Shown here: positions 35,574-46,911 of the stretch, piece after piece
Layout of the letters: the number at the start of each line of letters is the position of its first letter
Numbering within the stretch: the first letter of the stretch is position 1
Origin: Roseovarius sp. TE539
Lineage (GTDB): Bacteria; Pseudomonadota; Alphaproteobacteria; Rhodobacterales; Rhodobacteraceae
NCBI RefSeq assembly: GCF_003298505.1
Contig: NZ_QNGB01000001.1
Span: 124,001-188,000 of the forward strand
DNA length: 64,000 bases
Reading direction: 5' to 3'
Position numbers and translations under genes: made by a program
The notes under the pieces: model-generated
Database searches by the model: none
What the model was told of the DNA's origin: nothing
The model's input: the letters and a program-made list of their open reading frames with translations, nothing else

Positions 35574-37127
35574 TCAGAACACGACCGACGGCAACCAGGT
35601 GGCCAGGGCAGGAACCGCCCAGATCGTCGTGATCCCGACTATCTGAAGCAGAATGAATGGCATGACTCCGGCATAGATCTGACCGGTGGTGATTTCAGGT
35701 GGCGCAGCGCCGCGCAGGTAAAAGAGCGAGAACCCGAATGGCGGGGTCAGGAAGGATGTCTGGAGGTTGATGGCGATGAGAATCGCCAACCAGACCGGAT
35801 CATGCCCCATCAGGATCAGAACCGGCGCGACAAGCGGCAAAAGGATGACCGTGATTTCCACGAAATCGAGGAAGAATCCCAGCACGAAGATCAGCACCAT
35901 CGCGAAGACCAGGGCGCCGGTCGCCCCGCCGGGCATGGATTGCAGGATCTGCGCCACGCGGTCCTCGCCGCCCAGGCCCACAAAAACAAGGCTGAAGACA
36001 CTTGCCATCAGGATCGTGGCAAAGATCATCGCCGTCACGGTCATCGTGGTGGTCATCGCGCCGACCAGGAGATCGCGCCGGAAAAGCCGCCAAAGGGACA
36101 CCAGGACGGCCCAGAGCCCCAGAAGTGCAAGCGCGCCGTAAACGGCACCAAGTGCCCAGTCCGCAGCACCCGCATCGCTGCGCTGAAGGCGCACGGGGGC
36201 AAGGCCCGCCGCGACAGCAAGAAAAAGAAACGCCGCCGCCCCGCACAGAACCAGCCTCCGATCCACTCCCTGCCGCGCGCCGGCCATCAGGATCGCGCCG
36301 ACCGCGCCGACCGATGCCGCCTCGGTAGGGGTGGCGATGCCGCCAAGGATCGCGCCCAGAACCGCGACGATCAGCACCACCGGCGGCACCACGGCCCCCG
36401 CGATTTCGGCTGGGCCCGGACGCCCTTCCGGGGTGGGTGCCGGCGGCATGTCCTGCGGCCTAAGGACGCCGCGCAAAAGCACATAGACGATGTAGATCGT
36501 CACCAGCGCCAGCCCGGGCACCAGCGCCCCGGCAAATATCTGGCCCACCGAAATCGTTTCGACCGAAAACTTGCCCTGTTCGTACTGTGCCTGCTGATAG
36601 GCGCTGGACATCACGTCGCTGAGGATGATCAGGAGCGTCGAGGGCGGAATGATCTGCCCAAGCGTACCGGCGGTGCAAACCAGCCCGGAGGCGAGACGCG
36701 GATCATATCCGGTCCGCAGCATCGTGGGCAGCGCGATCATCCCCATGGCGATCACTGTTGCCCCGACGATCCCGGTGGAGGCGGCCAGAAGCGCCCCCAC
36801 AAGGATCACCGAAATGCCCAGGCCCCCGCGCAACTGCCCGAAGAGGCGCCCCATCGTATCCAGAAGATCCTCGGCGATACGGGACCGTTCCAGGATCACG
36901 CCCATGCTCACGAACAGCGGAATCGCGATCAGCACCTCGTTGGTCATCACACCGAATACACGCTGCCCCAAGGCACCCAGAAGGCCGGGCTTCATTATCC
37001 CGGCGGACCAGCCCAGGTAGGCAAACAGGATGGCAGTTCCGGCGATCGCGAAGGAAACCGGAAATCCCAGAAGGATGGCCGCCATCAACGCCGCGAACAT
37101 CAGCAGGTCGAAATATTCCAGGATCAT
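35574..37127 (-). CDS. TRAP transporter large permease (DctM)
   Basis: Large membrane subunit of a tripartite ATP-independent periplasmic transporter, 517 residues and about 14 hydrophobic segments, driven by the sodium or proton gradient. The family block ASTGIVGATVIAMGMIALPTML and the GTLGQIIPPSTLLIILSD segment are present, as is LDFVEITVILLPLVAPVL in the second half. An extra hydrophobic stretch in the centre (about 290-370) makes it longer than a typical 430-residue DctM, as in the 2-oxo-acid (TakP) branch. The start at 37127 overlaps the DctQ stop in ATGA. Last gene of the long hutI-to-dctM array. Confidence 0.9.
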   Translation of the reverse strand: MILEYFDLLMFAALMAAILLGFPVSFAIAGTAILFAYLGWSAGIMKPGLLGALGQRVFGVMTNEVLIAIPLFVSMGVILERSRIAEDLLDTMGRLFGQLRGGLGISVILVGALLAASTGIVGATVIAMGMIALPTMLRTGYDPRLASGLVCTAGTLGQIIPPSTLLIILSDVMSSAYQQAQYEQGKFSVETISVGQIFAGALVPGLALVTIYIVYVLLRGVLRPQDMPPAPTPEGRPGPAEIAGAVVPPVVLIVAVLGAILGGIATPTEAASVGAVGAILMAGARQGVDRRLVLCGAAAFLFLAVAAGLAPVRLQRSDAGAADWALGAVYGALALLGLWAVLVSLWRLFRRDLLVGAMTTTMTVTAMIFATILMASVFSLVFVGLGGEDRVAQILQSMPGGATGALVFAMVLIFVLGFFLDFVEITVILLPLVAPVLILMGHDPVWLAILIAINLQTSFLTPPFGFSLFYLRGAAPPEITTGQIYAGVMPFILLQIVGITTIWAVPALATWLPSVVF

Positions 37128-37627
37128 GCGCTTCGCACCCTCAGGACCACGAGGTTGCGCAGAAGGCAGGCCAGGGATTGCAGGATCAGTAATACGCAAA
37201 AGGCAGGAATCAGTGACTTGAGCAGAAACACTCCGGGAATTCCGCCAACCGAAATCGCGCCCTCGTAGATCGCCCAGGCGTTCCTGACCGATGGCCAGGA
37301 CCAGTAGAGCAATGCCAGCATCGAGGGGACAAGAAGCACAATATGGCCAAAGGCGTCGATCCGCGCCTTCCCGACCGTGCCGGCCCTGGCCTGAAAGATG
37401 TCGACGCGCACGTGCCCGTCCACCAGAAGCGTATAACCGGCCCCGAGCATGAACAGGGTGGCGTGCATGTAGAGGACGCTTTCGTTGAGCGCGATGGAAC
37501 TGATGCCGTACACGTACCGCAACAGCACGACGGCGAACTGCACCAGCACCATCGCCAGCGCCAGCCACCGCACCACGCGCCCCACGGCGCGGTTGATCCC
37601 GTCAAGCCATGATGCCAGTGCCTGCAT
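37124..37627 (-). CDS. TRAP transporter small permease (DctQ)
   Basis: Small membrane subunit of the TRAP transporter, 167 residues with four predicted helices and the Trp/aromatic-rich loops typical of DctQ (NESVLYMHATLFMLGAGYTLLVDGHVRVDIF). The start at 37627 has AAGGGATG upstream. The gene follows the binding protein after about 54 bases and overlaps the large permease by four bases. Confidence 0.88.
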   Translation of the reverse strand: MQALASWLDGINRAVGRVVRWLALAMVLVQFAVVLLRYVYGISSIALNESVLYMHATLFMLGAGYTLLVDGHVRVDIFQARAGTVGKARIDAFGHIVLLVPSMLALLYWSWPSVRNAWAIYEGAISVGGIPGVFLLKSLIPAFCVLLILQSLACLLRNLVVLRVRSA

Positions 37628-37681
37628 GGGGTCATCCCTTGTTACGGCGCGGCCCGGCAGCACCCCGGGCCGCGCCCATGA

Positions 37682-38767
37682 TCAATATCCCAGAACCTTG
37701 GCCCGGGCATTCATCTGGCCGTTATCGGCATAGGTCATGTAGCCGCCCACCGAGTCCCGATAGGCCACGAAACTCTCGGCGATGCGCTTGACCAGGTCAT
37801 CGTCGTCCTCGCGCAGCTTGCCTATCACCGTTTCGGCGGCCTTTCCCATCTCCGTCACGATGTTCTCGGGCAGGGCCTTCGGCATCACTCCCTCGTTTTC
37901 GACCAACTGCACCAGCGCCCTGGCATGTTTGGTCTCGTACTCGGTCCAGACATCGTTGTAGAGGCTCGAACACGCGGTCTTGACCACCAGTTTCAGATCG
38001 TCGGGCAGCGCCTCGTAGGCAGCCGCGTTGACCCCGCATTCTTCGGCCGAGCTGGGCTCGCCGATACCCGGCCAGTAATAGTTCTTGGCAATCTGATGAT
38101 AACCAAGGGCCGAGTCAGTCCATGGCCCTATGAATTCTCCTGCGTCCAGCGCCCCCGACTGGAGCGCCTGGAACATCGCCGGGCCGCTCATCGCCTGAAC
38201 CGCCATGCCGATTTCGGAACACATCTCGGAGGCCAGCCCGGTGGAGCGGTATTTCATGCCCTTGAGGTCGTCGACCGAGTTGATTTCCTCGCGGAACCAT
38301 CCGAACCATTGCGGCCCCGAGTTGCCGCACAGGAACGGCTTTATTCCGAAACGGCCATACATTTCGTCGTAAAGCGCCTGCCCACCCCCGTGGACCATCC
38401 AGCCTACCTGCTCCTCGGCGCGCAGCCCGAACGGCTGAGAACCGAACAGCAGTATGCCCTTGGACTTAGACCCCCAATAAGCCGGAACCGCGTGATAGAG
38501 ATCGGCCGTGCCCTCGGAAACCGCATCGAAAACGCCGCGCCCCGGCACGATCTCGCCGGCAGCATGCAGCTTCACCTCGAGCCGGCCACCGGAAAGCGTG
38601 GTGATCCGGTCGGCCAGCGTCTGCGCCGCCACGCCGGGACCGGGAAGGTTCTTCGGCCATGCGGTGACCATCGTCCATTGCCGCACGTCCTGCGCCACCG
38701 CAGGTGTTGCCAATGCCGCACCGGCGGTACCGATGGCGCTTGTCTTCAGGAATTCGCGTCTCTTCAT
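37682..38767 (-). CDS. TRAP transporter substrate-binding protein, TakP-like (DctP family)
   Basis: Periplasmic receptor of 361 residues. The N-terminus MKRREFLKTSAIGTAGAALA has a twin-arginine-type motif and hydrophobic core ending in TPAVAQ, so Tat export is likely. The mature part (WPKNLPGPGVAAQTLADRI, GNSGPQWFGWFREEINSVDDLKGMKYR, QSGALDAGEFIGPW) matches the DctP branch that binds 2-oxo monocarboxylates such as TakP of Rhodobacter. AAGGAGG precedes the ATG. It lies 86 bases after the DUF1810 gene with no visible terminator, so it is probably read through from the hut operon. The ligand may be a histidine-pathway acid or a related keto acid; this is inference. Confidence 0.88.
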   Translation of the reverse strand: MKRREFLKTSAIGTAGAALATPAVAQDVRQWTMVTAWPKNLPGPGVAAQTLADRITTLSGGRLEVKLHAAGEIVPGRGVFDAVSEGTADLYHAVPAYWGSKSKGILLFGSQPFGLRAEEQVGWMVHGGGQALYDEMYGRFGIKPFLCGNSGPQWFGWFREEINSVDDLKGMKYRSTGLASEMCSEIGMAVQAMSGPAMFQALQSGALDAGEFIGPWTDSALGYHQIAKNYYWPGIGEPSSAEECGVNAAAYEALPDDLKLVVKTACSSLYNDVWTEYETKHARALVQLVENEGVMPKALPENIVTEMGKAAETVIGKLREDDDDLVKRIAESFVAYRDSVGGYMTYADNGQMNARAKVLGY

Positions 38768-38853
38768 TGGTCTTTCCTCCTTGTTGAAGTCTCTGGCTCG
38801 CGTCCGTGTTCAGACGATCTGGTTACGGCAACGCCCTACGCTTTGATGTCCTT

Positions 38854-39312
38854 TCAATCGCCGTTCTCTCGCAGCTGCGACAAAGTCGGGTCACAGCGCT
38901 CACCCTCAAAGAAATAGTCCAGCAACCCGGCGAACACGGCCGTACCGCCCGCGGCCTCGAAAAGGGTCGCCGAGGAACGCAGCTTCATCGCGTCCACGGG
39001 GCCGAGTATCGCTTCGGCCGCCAGGCCGTCATGCGCCAGCAGCGCGCCGGAAATCTCTTCCAACCGCGGACCCAGGACAGGATGGGCGAGAAATCGGCGC
39101 GCCTCCTCCATGTCCTTGATGCCATAATGCTGCGCCATGGCCGATCGGCCAAGGCCCTTCAGCTGCGGAAAGACGAACCACATCCAGTGGGTCCGCTTGC
39201 GCCCGGCCCTGATCTCCTGCAGGGGGGCGGGCCACATGCGCTCCTGCGCGTCGATGAAACGGTCAAGGCACATCGCCGAACCGGCCCACGGCATGTGTGC
39301 AGCCATCCTCAT
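38854..39312 (-). CDS. DUF1810-family protein
   Basis: Small alpha-helical protein of 152 residues of the DUF1810 family, recognised by LDRFIDAQERMWPAPLQEI, KRTHWMWFVFPQLKGLGRS and the C-terminal FEGERCDPTLSQL. Its function is not established. It begins directly after the hutU stop codon (TGA then ATG) and precedes the TRAP binding protein on the same strand, so it is embedded in the hut transcription unit. Internal ATGs at 39306, 39294 and 39273 are alternative starts, and none has a strong ribosome site. Confidence 0.75.
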   Translation of the reverse strand: MRMAAHMPWAGSAMCLDRFIDAQERMWPAPLQEIRAGRKRTHWMWFVFPQLKGLGRSAMAQHYGIKDMEEARRFLAHPVLGPRLEEISGALLAHDGLAAEAILGPVDAMKLRSSATLFEAAGGTAVFAGLLDYFFEGERCDPTLSQLRENGD

Positions 39313-40980
<1,668 letters not shown>

Positions 40981-41092
40981 GTCTCCGTTTTCCTCACCGG
41001 GCCGGCGGGTGGCCGGCAAATGTTTCTGTATCTCCGTTCCCGGCCGCGGGTGACACCGTGGCGGTGACGGCTCTTGCGGTGGCCGCGGCGGG

Positions 41093-41890
41093 TCAGCACG
41101 AAAGCCCACCATCACGCGCGAGGCCATCCATCCGGGCCAGAAGATCGGCCAGTGGACGGCGTAATTTCGCGGCGCTTTGCTCAAGATAGGTCCAGGGGGG
41201 TTCCTCGCGCATGTAGGTCGACTGCGCCAGCTCCATCTGGATCGCGTGCCAGCCGTCGTGGGGGCGTCCGTAATGCCGCGTGGTCCAGCCTCCCTTGAAG
41301 CGGCCGTCGGTGACCGCCGTGTACCCTTGGGCCCCACCGCAGACCTCCTCTGCAAGGGCAGTGATTTCCGGCGCACAGGTGGTGCCACCGTTGGTCCCGA
41401 TGTTGAAATCCGGCAATCGTCCCTCGAACAGGAACGGGATCTCGGACCGGATCGAATGACAATCATAAAGCACCGCCGTACCGTGCAGATAGCGCACCCG
41501 CGCAAGTTCGTCGGCAAGGGCGGCGTGGTAAGGCGCATGCCAGGCCTCGCGGCGGGCCTCGATCTCGGCCGCATCCGGGGGCTGGTCCCAGATGTCATGC
41601 CCGTCGAAATCTGTCAGCGGCACCAGGCCGGTGGTGTTCTGACCCGGATAAAGGCTCGCACCGCTCGGGTCCCGGTTGGCGTCGATCACGTAACGGTGAA
41701 ACGTGGCCCGCACTATCGTCGCACCGGGAAGCACCCCTGTATAAAGCCTGTCGATGTTCCAGTCGGTATCGGCAAGGCTGCGGCCGGTCTCGTTCATGCA
41801 GCCCCAAACATGTGGCGGAACATATGTGCCGGTATGGGGCATGCCCAGAACCACCGGCCCGTCGCCGCGTATCACCTCCACCGGGGTCAT
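41093..41890 (-). CDS. hutG: N-formylglutamate deformylase HutG
   Basis: Last step of the pathway: hydrolyses N-formyl-L-glutamate to glutamate and formate. The 265-residue protein has the metal-site segments [11 protein letters not shown], the TDWNIDRLY block and [16 protein letters not shown] of the amidohydrolase-like N-formylglutamate family. The start at 41890 follows GGAGCCAAGGG and gives normal length. The open frame runs 54 codons further up, but that stretch is made of repeat sequence. Its presence together with hutF defines the two-step (HutF-HutG) route rather than direct HutG formimidoylglutamase. Confidence 0.94.
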   Translation of the reverse strand: MTPVEVIRGDGPVVLGMPHTGTYVPPHVWGCMNETGRSLADTDWNIDRLYTGVLPGATIVRATFHRYVIDANRDPSGASLYPGQNTTGLVPLTDFDGHDIWDQPPDAAEIEARREAWHAPYHAALADELARVRYLHGTAVLYDCHSIRSEIPFLFEGRLPDFNIGTNGGTTCAPEITALAEEVCGGAQGYTAVTDGRFKGGWTTRHYGRPHDGWHAIQMELAQSTYMREEPPWTYLEQSAAKLRRPLADLLARMDGLARDGGLSC

Positions 41891-41935
41891 CCCTTGGCTC
41901 CGCGCTTCTTCTGGCCGGAAATATCCCGGGGTGAA

Positions 41936-41977
41936 TTGGCGCCGGGATTCCCCCGGTGCCAAGAGGGGCAGCGCCCC
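41936..41977. repeat. Palindromic intergenic repeat between hutH and hutG
   Basis: The 118-base gap holds a stem of 11 bp (TTGGCGCCGGG with CCCGGTGCCAA, one wobble, 41936-41962) and the palindrome GGGGCAGCGCCCC at 41965-41977, followed on the minus side by a CCCGGGATATTT-like stretch and CCAGAAGAAG. Read on the minus strand it is GGGGCGCTGCCCC, the same core as the repeats at 10861 and 15595. Confidence 0.6.
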
Positions 41978-42008
41978 GCCACCGCCCACGCAAAGCACCT
42001 GCGCGGCC

Positions 42009-43550
42009 TCATGGGTCCAACTCCAGCCCCGCCGCGACAGCCAGCGCGTCATCGCGGATCAGACCCGCTGCCGCCTGCAGGTCGGGGGCCAGGTACCTGT
42101 CCGCCTGCAGTGCCGGTACCACGGCGCGCAGCCGCATCACGGCCTCCCTGAGCGGCGCGCTCGTGCGGAGCGGTGCGCGAAAGCCGATCCCCTGCGCCCC
42201 GCAGATCGCCTCGACCCCCAGAATGGTGTTGAGATTGGCATTCATCCGCCGCAGCCGCCGCGCGGCGTGGGCGGCCATGCTTACATGATCTTCCTGGTTG
42301 GCCGAGGTCGGGGTGCTGTCAGTGGTGCAGGGTGTGGCCATGTGCTTGTTCTCGCTCATCAGCGCGGCAGTGGTCACCTCGGCGATCATCAGGCCGGAGT
42401 TCAGTCCCGGTTCCGGGGTCAGGAACGGCGGCAGATCGAAGCTCAGCGTCGGGTCCACCATCAGAGCCACGCGGCGTTGCGCTATGGCCCCGATCTCGGC
42501 GATCGCCACGGCGATCTGATCGGCTGCGAAGCCCACCGGCTCGGCGTGGAAATTGCCGCCCGACACGATCATGCCACCGTCCGGATGGCTGTCATCGACC
42601 AGGACAAGCGGATTGTCCGTGACAGCATTGGCCTCCGTCCGGAGGGTCCCTCCAGCGCCACGCAAGAGGTCCATGGCGGCACCGCTGACCTGCGCCTGGC
42701 AGCGGATGCAATAGGGATCCTGGACGCGGCTGTCGCCTTCGCGATGACTTTCGCGAATCTCGCTCCCGGTCATCAGTTCGCGTTGCGCACGGGCCACATC
42801 GATCTGTCCCTGATGCCCGCGCAGAAGATGGATACCCTCCACCAGCGGCGCGGTGGACCCCATGATCGCATCGGTTGAAAGCGCCGATGTCACGACGCAG
42901 GCGCGCAGGTTTCTCCACGCCTCCCACAGGCCGACAAGGGCGCAGGCCGTGGAAAACTGCGTCCCGTTGATCAGGGCGAGCCCTTCCTTTGCGCCCAGCA
43001 CGATCGGCTCCAGCCCGGCTTGTCGCAGCGCCTCGCCGCCCGGCATGCGGACATCACCACGCCATGCTTCTCCCTCGCCGATCATGACTGCCGCCATGTG
43101 CGCCAGCGGCGCCAGATCCCCCGACGCCCCAACCGATCCCTGGTCCGGCACGACCGGCGTGACCCCGGCCGTGACCATGTCGCCGATCAGTTCCACTGTC
43201 CGCCACGCCACCCCCGAGGCTCCTCGCCCCAGAGACAGCAGTTTCAGCACCATCATCAACCGTGTCGTGGGCCTGTCCAGCGCCTCACCCACCCCGCAGC
43301 AATGCGACAGGATCAGGTTGCGTTGCAGCGCCTCGGTCTGATCGGGCGGAATCTTGACACTGGCCAGCTTGCCAAAGCCCGTGTTGACGCCGTAAACTGC
43401 AGCGTCACCCGCCGCGGCATGCCGCACCAGATCGGCAGCCGCCTCCACACCGGGCCTGACCGCCGGGTCAAGCACCACCGGAAGGTCACGGCGCCAGATC
43501 GCTTCGAGCTGCGCGAGGGTCACGGATCCCGGAACAAGCGTCTCCGTCAT
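42009..43550 (-). CDS. hutH: Histidine ammonia-lyase HutH (canonical)
   Basis: First step of histidine use: eliminates ammonia from L-histidine to give urocanate. The 513-residue protein carries the MIO-forming Ala142-Ser-Gly144 in [14 protein letters not shown], Tyr53 in YGVNTGFG, the His of [20 protein letters not shown] and [11 protein letters not shown]. The start codon overlaps the hutI stop in ATGA, so the two are translationally coupled. The open frame upstream of 43550 is a shadow of hutI. Confidence 0.97.
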   Translation of the reverse strand: MTETLVPGSVTLAQLEAIWRRDLPVVLDPAVRPGVEAAADLVRHAAAGDAAVYGVNTGFGKLASVKIPPDQTEALQRNLILSHCCGVGEALDRPTTRLMMVLKLLSLGRGASGVAWRTVELIGDMVTAGVTPVVPDQGSVGASGDLAPLAHMAAVMIGEGEAWRGDVRMPGGEALRQAGLEPIVLGAKEGLALINGTQFSTACALVGLWEAWRNLRACVVTSALSTDAIMGSTAPLVEGIHLLRGHQGQIDVARAQRELMTGSEIRESHREGDSRVQDPYCIRCQAQVSGAAMDLLRGAGGTLRTEANAVTDNPLVLVDDSHPDGGMIVSGGNFHAEPVGFAADQIAVAIAEIGAIAQRRVALMVDPTLSFDLPPFLTPEPGLNSGLMIAEVTTAALMSENKHMATPCTTDSTPTSANQEDHVSMAAHAARRLRRMNANLNTILGVEAICGAQGIGFRAPLRTSAPLREAVMRLRAVVPALQADRYLAPDLQAAAGLIRDDALAVAAGLELDP

Positions 43551-44740
43551 CCCTCGCCCCCGAAAATACGCCGGTGAAGCGGGTTGAACCCGATACGGTA
43601 TGACAACTCCGCCGGCTGCGCCGCATCCCATATCGCCAGGTCGGCACGCAGGCCGGGGGCGATGATCCCGGTATCGTCGAGGCCGAGCGCCTTCGCGGCG
43701 TTGCGGGTGACCCCGGCCAACGCCTCTTCCGGGGTCATCCGGAAAAGCGTGCACCCCATGTTCATTGCCAGCAGAATCGAGGCCAGCGGCGAGGAGCCCG
43801 GGTTGCAATCGGTGGCCAGCGCCATCGGGACCCCGTTTTCGCGAAACGCCCCGATCGGGGGGAGTTGCGTTTCATGCAGGGTGTAGAACGCACCGGGAAG
43901 AAGCACCGCGACACTGCCCGAAGCGGCAAGTGCCCTCGCGTCCTCGGCGGTGGCATATTCCACGTGATCGGCCGACAATGCTCCGTATGCGGCCGCCAGT
44001 CGCGTCCCGCCGGTATTGCTCAACTGCTCGGCATGCAACTTGACCGGCAAGCCGAGCTGCCGGGCCCTTGCAAGCATCGGTTCGATCTCCTCGACGGAAA
44101 AGGCGATGCCTTCGCAAAACCCGTCCACCGCATCCACAAGGCCCTCGGCTGCAGCAAGGTCCAGCGCGGGAAGGCAGATGTCGCGGATGTAATCCGCGTT
44201 GCGGCCCTTGTATTCGGTCGTCACCGCGTGCGCGCCCAGAAACGAGGTCTTCACCCGCACCGGACGCAGGTCAGCGATCCGCCGCGCCGCCCGCAGCATC
44301 TTCGTCTCGGTCTCGACATCCAGGCCGTACCCGGACTTCACCTCGATCACGGAAACACCTTCGGCAATCAGGGCATCGGCACGACGCAGAGCTCCGGACA
44401 GCAATTCGTCTTCGGGAGTCTCGCGTGTCGCGGTCACAGTGGAGACGATGCCGCCTCCGGCGCGCGCCACTTCCTCGTAGCTGGCACCTTCCAGACGCAT
44501 CTCGAACTCTCCCGCCCGATCGCCTCCATGCACGATGTGAGTGTGGCAATCGATTGGTGCCGGCGTGATCAGCCGCCCTTCGAGATCCTCACCGGCCGCT
44601 AGGTCCAGACCCGCCGGCAGATCTTTTTCAGGCCCGACCCAGCGGATCAGCCCGTCCTCGATAAGGATAACCCCGTTCGGAATCAGGCCATAGGGGGTGC
44701 CGCGGCACATTGTGGCCAGTGTCGCGTTTTTCAGCAGCAT
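43547..44740 (-). CDS. hutI: Imidazolonepropionase HutI
   Basis: Third step: hydrolyses 4-imidazolone-5-propionate to N-formimidoyl-L-glutamate. The protein is a metal-dependent amidohydrolase of 397 residues with the His-x-His metal ligands in [41 protein letters not shown] and [10 protein letters not shown], all family blocks. The start at 44740 follows a GGAATT stretch. In-frame codons further up lie inside the operator and are rejected. First gene of the leftward hut operon. Confidence 0.96.
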   Translation of the reverse strand: MLLKNATLATMCRGTPYGLIPNGVILIEDGLIRWVGPEKDLPAGLDLAAGEDLEGRLITPAPIDCHTHIVHGGDRAGEFEMRLEGASYEEVARAGGGIVSTVTATRETPEDELLSGALRRADALIAEGVSVIEVKSGYGLDVETETKMLRAARRIADLRPVRVKTSFLGAHAVTTEYKGRNADYIRDICLPALDLAAAEGLVDAVDGFCEGIAFSVEEIEPMLARARQLGLPVKLHAEQLSNTGGTRLAAAYGALSADHVEYATAEDARALAASGSVAVLLPGAFYTLHETQLPPIGAFRENGVPMALATDCNPGSSPLASILLAMNMGCTLFRMTPEEALAGVTRNAAKALGLDDTGIIAPGLRADLAIWDAAQPAELSYRIGFNPLHRRIFGGEG

Positions 44741-44754
44741 TCCAGACAAATTCC

Positions 44755-44807
44755 TTGATCGCGGGTCGATATCGGCTTTATTATGTATATACATAATTTT
44801 CTGTCAA
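44755..44807. promoter_or_regulatory. Divergent hutI / hutF promoters with HutC operator
   Basis: The perfect palindrome TTATGTATATACATAA (44781-44796) contains GTATATAC, matching the GTMTAKAC-type core described for HutC-subfamily GntR repressors. Leftward, TTGACA (44807-44802), 16 bases, CATAAT (44785-44780) is a strong promoter for hutI with the palindrome lying in its spacer and touching the -10. Rightward, TTGATC (44755-44760) and TATTAT (44779-44784) could serve hutF. One bound repressor would shut both, and urocanate is the usual inducer. Confidence 0.75.
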
Positions 44808-44821
44808 GATGGGAAATCTCG

Positions 44822-46186
44822 ATGAAGACAATCTGGGCCTCGCGCGCTTTGCTGCCGTCCGGCTGGGCAAGCGACGTGCGCGTCGAGATCGGCAACGATG
44901 GGCGTATCGCCACTGTCACACCCCACGCGGCACCCGGCGGGCACCTTGTCGGGCTTCTCCTGCCTGCGCCCGTCAATGCGCACTCCCACGCTTTTCAGCG
45001 GGCCATGGCCGGCCTAACCGAAGCGCGCGGCCCCGACCCGCAGGACAGTTTCTGGACATGGCGGCAGCTCATGTTCCGTTTCCTGGATCACCTTGGCCCC
45101 GAAGACGCCGAGGCGATCACCGCGTTGGTTCAGATGGAAATGCTGGAAGCGGGTTATGCGACCAATGTGGAATTCCACTATCTGCACCACAGGCCCGGCG
45201 GCCGGCCCTACGACCGCCTTGCCGAAATGGCCGAACGTGTGGCTGCCGCCACCGACTTGACCGGCATCGGTCTTACCCTTCTTCCGGTGCATTATCAGTT
45301 CGGCGGTTGCGATCGCCGTCCACTTGGGCCGGGTCAGATCCGGTTCGGCAACGATACCGATCGTTTCGCACGGCTGGTCGAGGACTCCCGCAAGGCAATC
45401 GGTGCCCTGCCCGGCGATGCCGCGATCGGTGTTGCACCCCACAGCCTGCGGGCGATTCCCCCCGAGGCGCTGGCAGCGACGCCTGCGCTGGCCGGTGGCG
45501 GACCCGTGCACATGCACCTTGCCGAACAGGTGGCCGAGGTCGAGGAGGTTCGCCATGCCCTCGGGCGTCGCCCGGTCGAATGGCTTCTGGAGAATGTGAA
45601 GGTGGACGCGAAGTGGTGCCTGATCCATTGCACCCAGATGGAGCCGCGAGAAACCGAGGGACTTGCCGCCACAGGCGCGGTCGCCGGTCTTTGCCCGATC
45701 ACCGAGTCCAGCCTTGGCGACGGTATCTTTGACGGGGTGCGCTGGATGTCTGCGGGCGGTCGCATCGCCATCGGGTCGGATTCGAATATCCGCATCTCAC
45801 TCACCGAGGAGCTGCGCACGCTTGAGTATTCACAGCGACTGCGTGACGGAAGCCGCGCGGCCCTAGCCACGGCCGACCGAAGTACCGGACGCAGGATATT
45901 CGACGCGGTGTGCGAAGGTGGCGCCATCGCCGCCGGACGCGAGACCGGAGTCATTGCAGCAGGGCTTCAGGCCGATCTGCTGGCCCTGGACAGCGATCAT
46001 ATGGACCTCGAGGGTCGCCGCGACGACACGGCACTTGATTGCTGGATATTCGCCGGCGACGATTCCCTGGTCCGCGATGTCTGGGCCGCGGGCAGGCACA
46101 TGGTGCGGGATGGCGCACATATCCACCGCGATACCATCCTTCGCCGTTACCGGGAGGCAATGAAGCCATTGCGGGATGCGTTGTGA
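44822..46186 (+). CDS. hutF: Formimidoylglutamate deiminase HutF
   Basis: Fourth step: deaminates N-formimidoyl-L-glutamate to N-formyl-L-glutamate for HutG. It is an amidohydrolase-superfamily protein of 454 residues with the metal ligands in PAPVNAHSHAFQRAMAGL, HMHLAEQ, LIHCTQM and the Asp in GSDSNIRISL. The start at 44822 gives the usual N-terminus; the open frame begins upstream inside the operator. Its TGA overlaps the GTG start of hutC. Confidence 0.95.
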   Translation: MKTIWASRALLPSGWASDVRVEIGNDGRIATVTPHAAPGGHLVGLLLPAPVNAHSHAFQRAMAGLTEARGPDPQDSFWTWRQLMFRFLDHLGPEDAEAITALVQMEMLEAGYATNVEFHYLHHRPGGRPYDRLAEMAERVAAATDLTGIGLTLLPVHYQFGGCDRRPLGPGQIRFGNDTDRFARLVEDSRKAIGALPGDAAIGVAPHSLRAIPPEALAATPALAGGGPVHMHLAEQVAEVEEVRHALGRRPVEWLLENVKVDAKWCLIHCTQMEPRETEGLAATGAVAGLCPITESSLGDGIFDGVRWMSAGGRIAIGSDSNIRISLTEELRTLEYSQRLRDGSRAALATADRSTGRRIFDAVCEGGAIAAGRETGVIAAGLQADLLALDSDHMDLEGRRDDTALDCWIFAGDDSLVRDVWAAGRHMVRDGAHIHRDTILRRYREAMKPLRDAL

Positions 46187-46887
46187 ACGCCGGTACGTTC
46201 AGAAGCTGGCAATCGATACAGCAGGAAGTGCTGCGCCGTATCCATGCCCGTGAATGGGAACCCGGCGAGGTGATCCCCAACGAGGCCGATCTCGCACGGG
46301 AATTCGGCTGTGCCCGCGCGACCGTCAACCGTGCGCTTCAGGCGCTGGCGGAGTCCGGCCTGCTGGAACGGCGGCGAAAGGCCGGAACGCGAGTAGCCCT
46401 TCATCCGGTCAGCAAAGCCACCGTGAACGTGCCCGTGATCAGGCTGGAGATAGAGGAACGTGGCCGGAGCTATGGCTACGAACGGATCACGCGCCTGGAA
46501 TCGGCCCCTGCCCCGCTCTGGGCCGCTGCGGCAATGGGGCTGGCCGCGGGCACGCCGCTTTTGCATGTTGCGGCCCTGCACACGGCCGATGGCGCGCCTT
46601 TCGTGCATGAGGACCGTTGGATAAACACCGACACCGTTCCCGGGGCCGCACAACAGGATTTTCGCGATGTCAGTGCCAACGAATGGCTTCTGACCAATGC
46701 GCCCTACACTCATGGCGACATCTGTTTCGCCGCGATGGCCGCGGATGGCGAGCCCGCGTTGCGACTTGATGCATCGGACGGGGCGCCGCTCTTCGTGATC
46801 GAGAGAACCACGTGGGACGGCGCCCGTGCGATCACGGCCGTGCGTCTTTCCTACGCGCCCGGTCACAGTATCCGAACAACGATCTGA
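46183..46887 (+). CDS. hutC: Histidine utilisation repressor HutC (GntR family, UTRA domain)
   Basis: Urocanate-responsive repressor of 234 residues. The N-terminal winged helix-turn-helix is SIQQEVLRRIHAREWEPGEVIPNEADLAREFGCARATVNRALQALAESGL (given here as its span, residues about 9-58). The UTRA effector domain runs from about 85 to 234. The start is GTG 46183, overlapping the hutF stop in GTGA. The best candidate sites are the two palindromes at 44781-44796 and 35480-35495. Confidence 0.93.
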   Translation: MNAGTFRSWQSIQQEVLRRIHAREWEPGEVIPNEADLAREFGCARATVNRALQALAESGLLERRRKAGTRVALHPVSKATVNVPVIRLEIEERGRSYGYERITRLESAPAPLWAAAAMGLAAGTPLLHVAALHTADGAPFVHEDRWINTDTVPGAAQQDFRDVSANEWLLTNAPYTHGDICFAAMAADGEPALRLDASDGAPLFVIERTTWDGARAITAVRLSYAPGHSIRTTI

Positions 46888-46911
46888 CGAGCGGCGGCCC
46901 GCCTGCCCGTT

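Noticed and set aside
41891..42052. N-terminal extension of hutG by 54 codons
   Set aside because: The stretch consists of intergenic palindromic repeat and the hutH 3' end; GGAG before 41890 and normal HutG length favour the shorter form.
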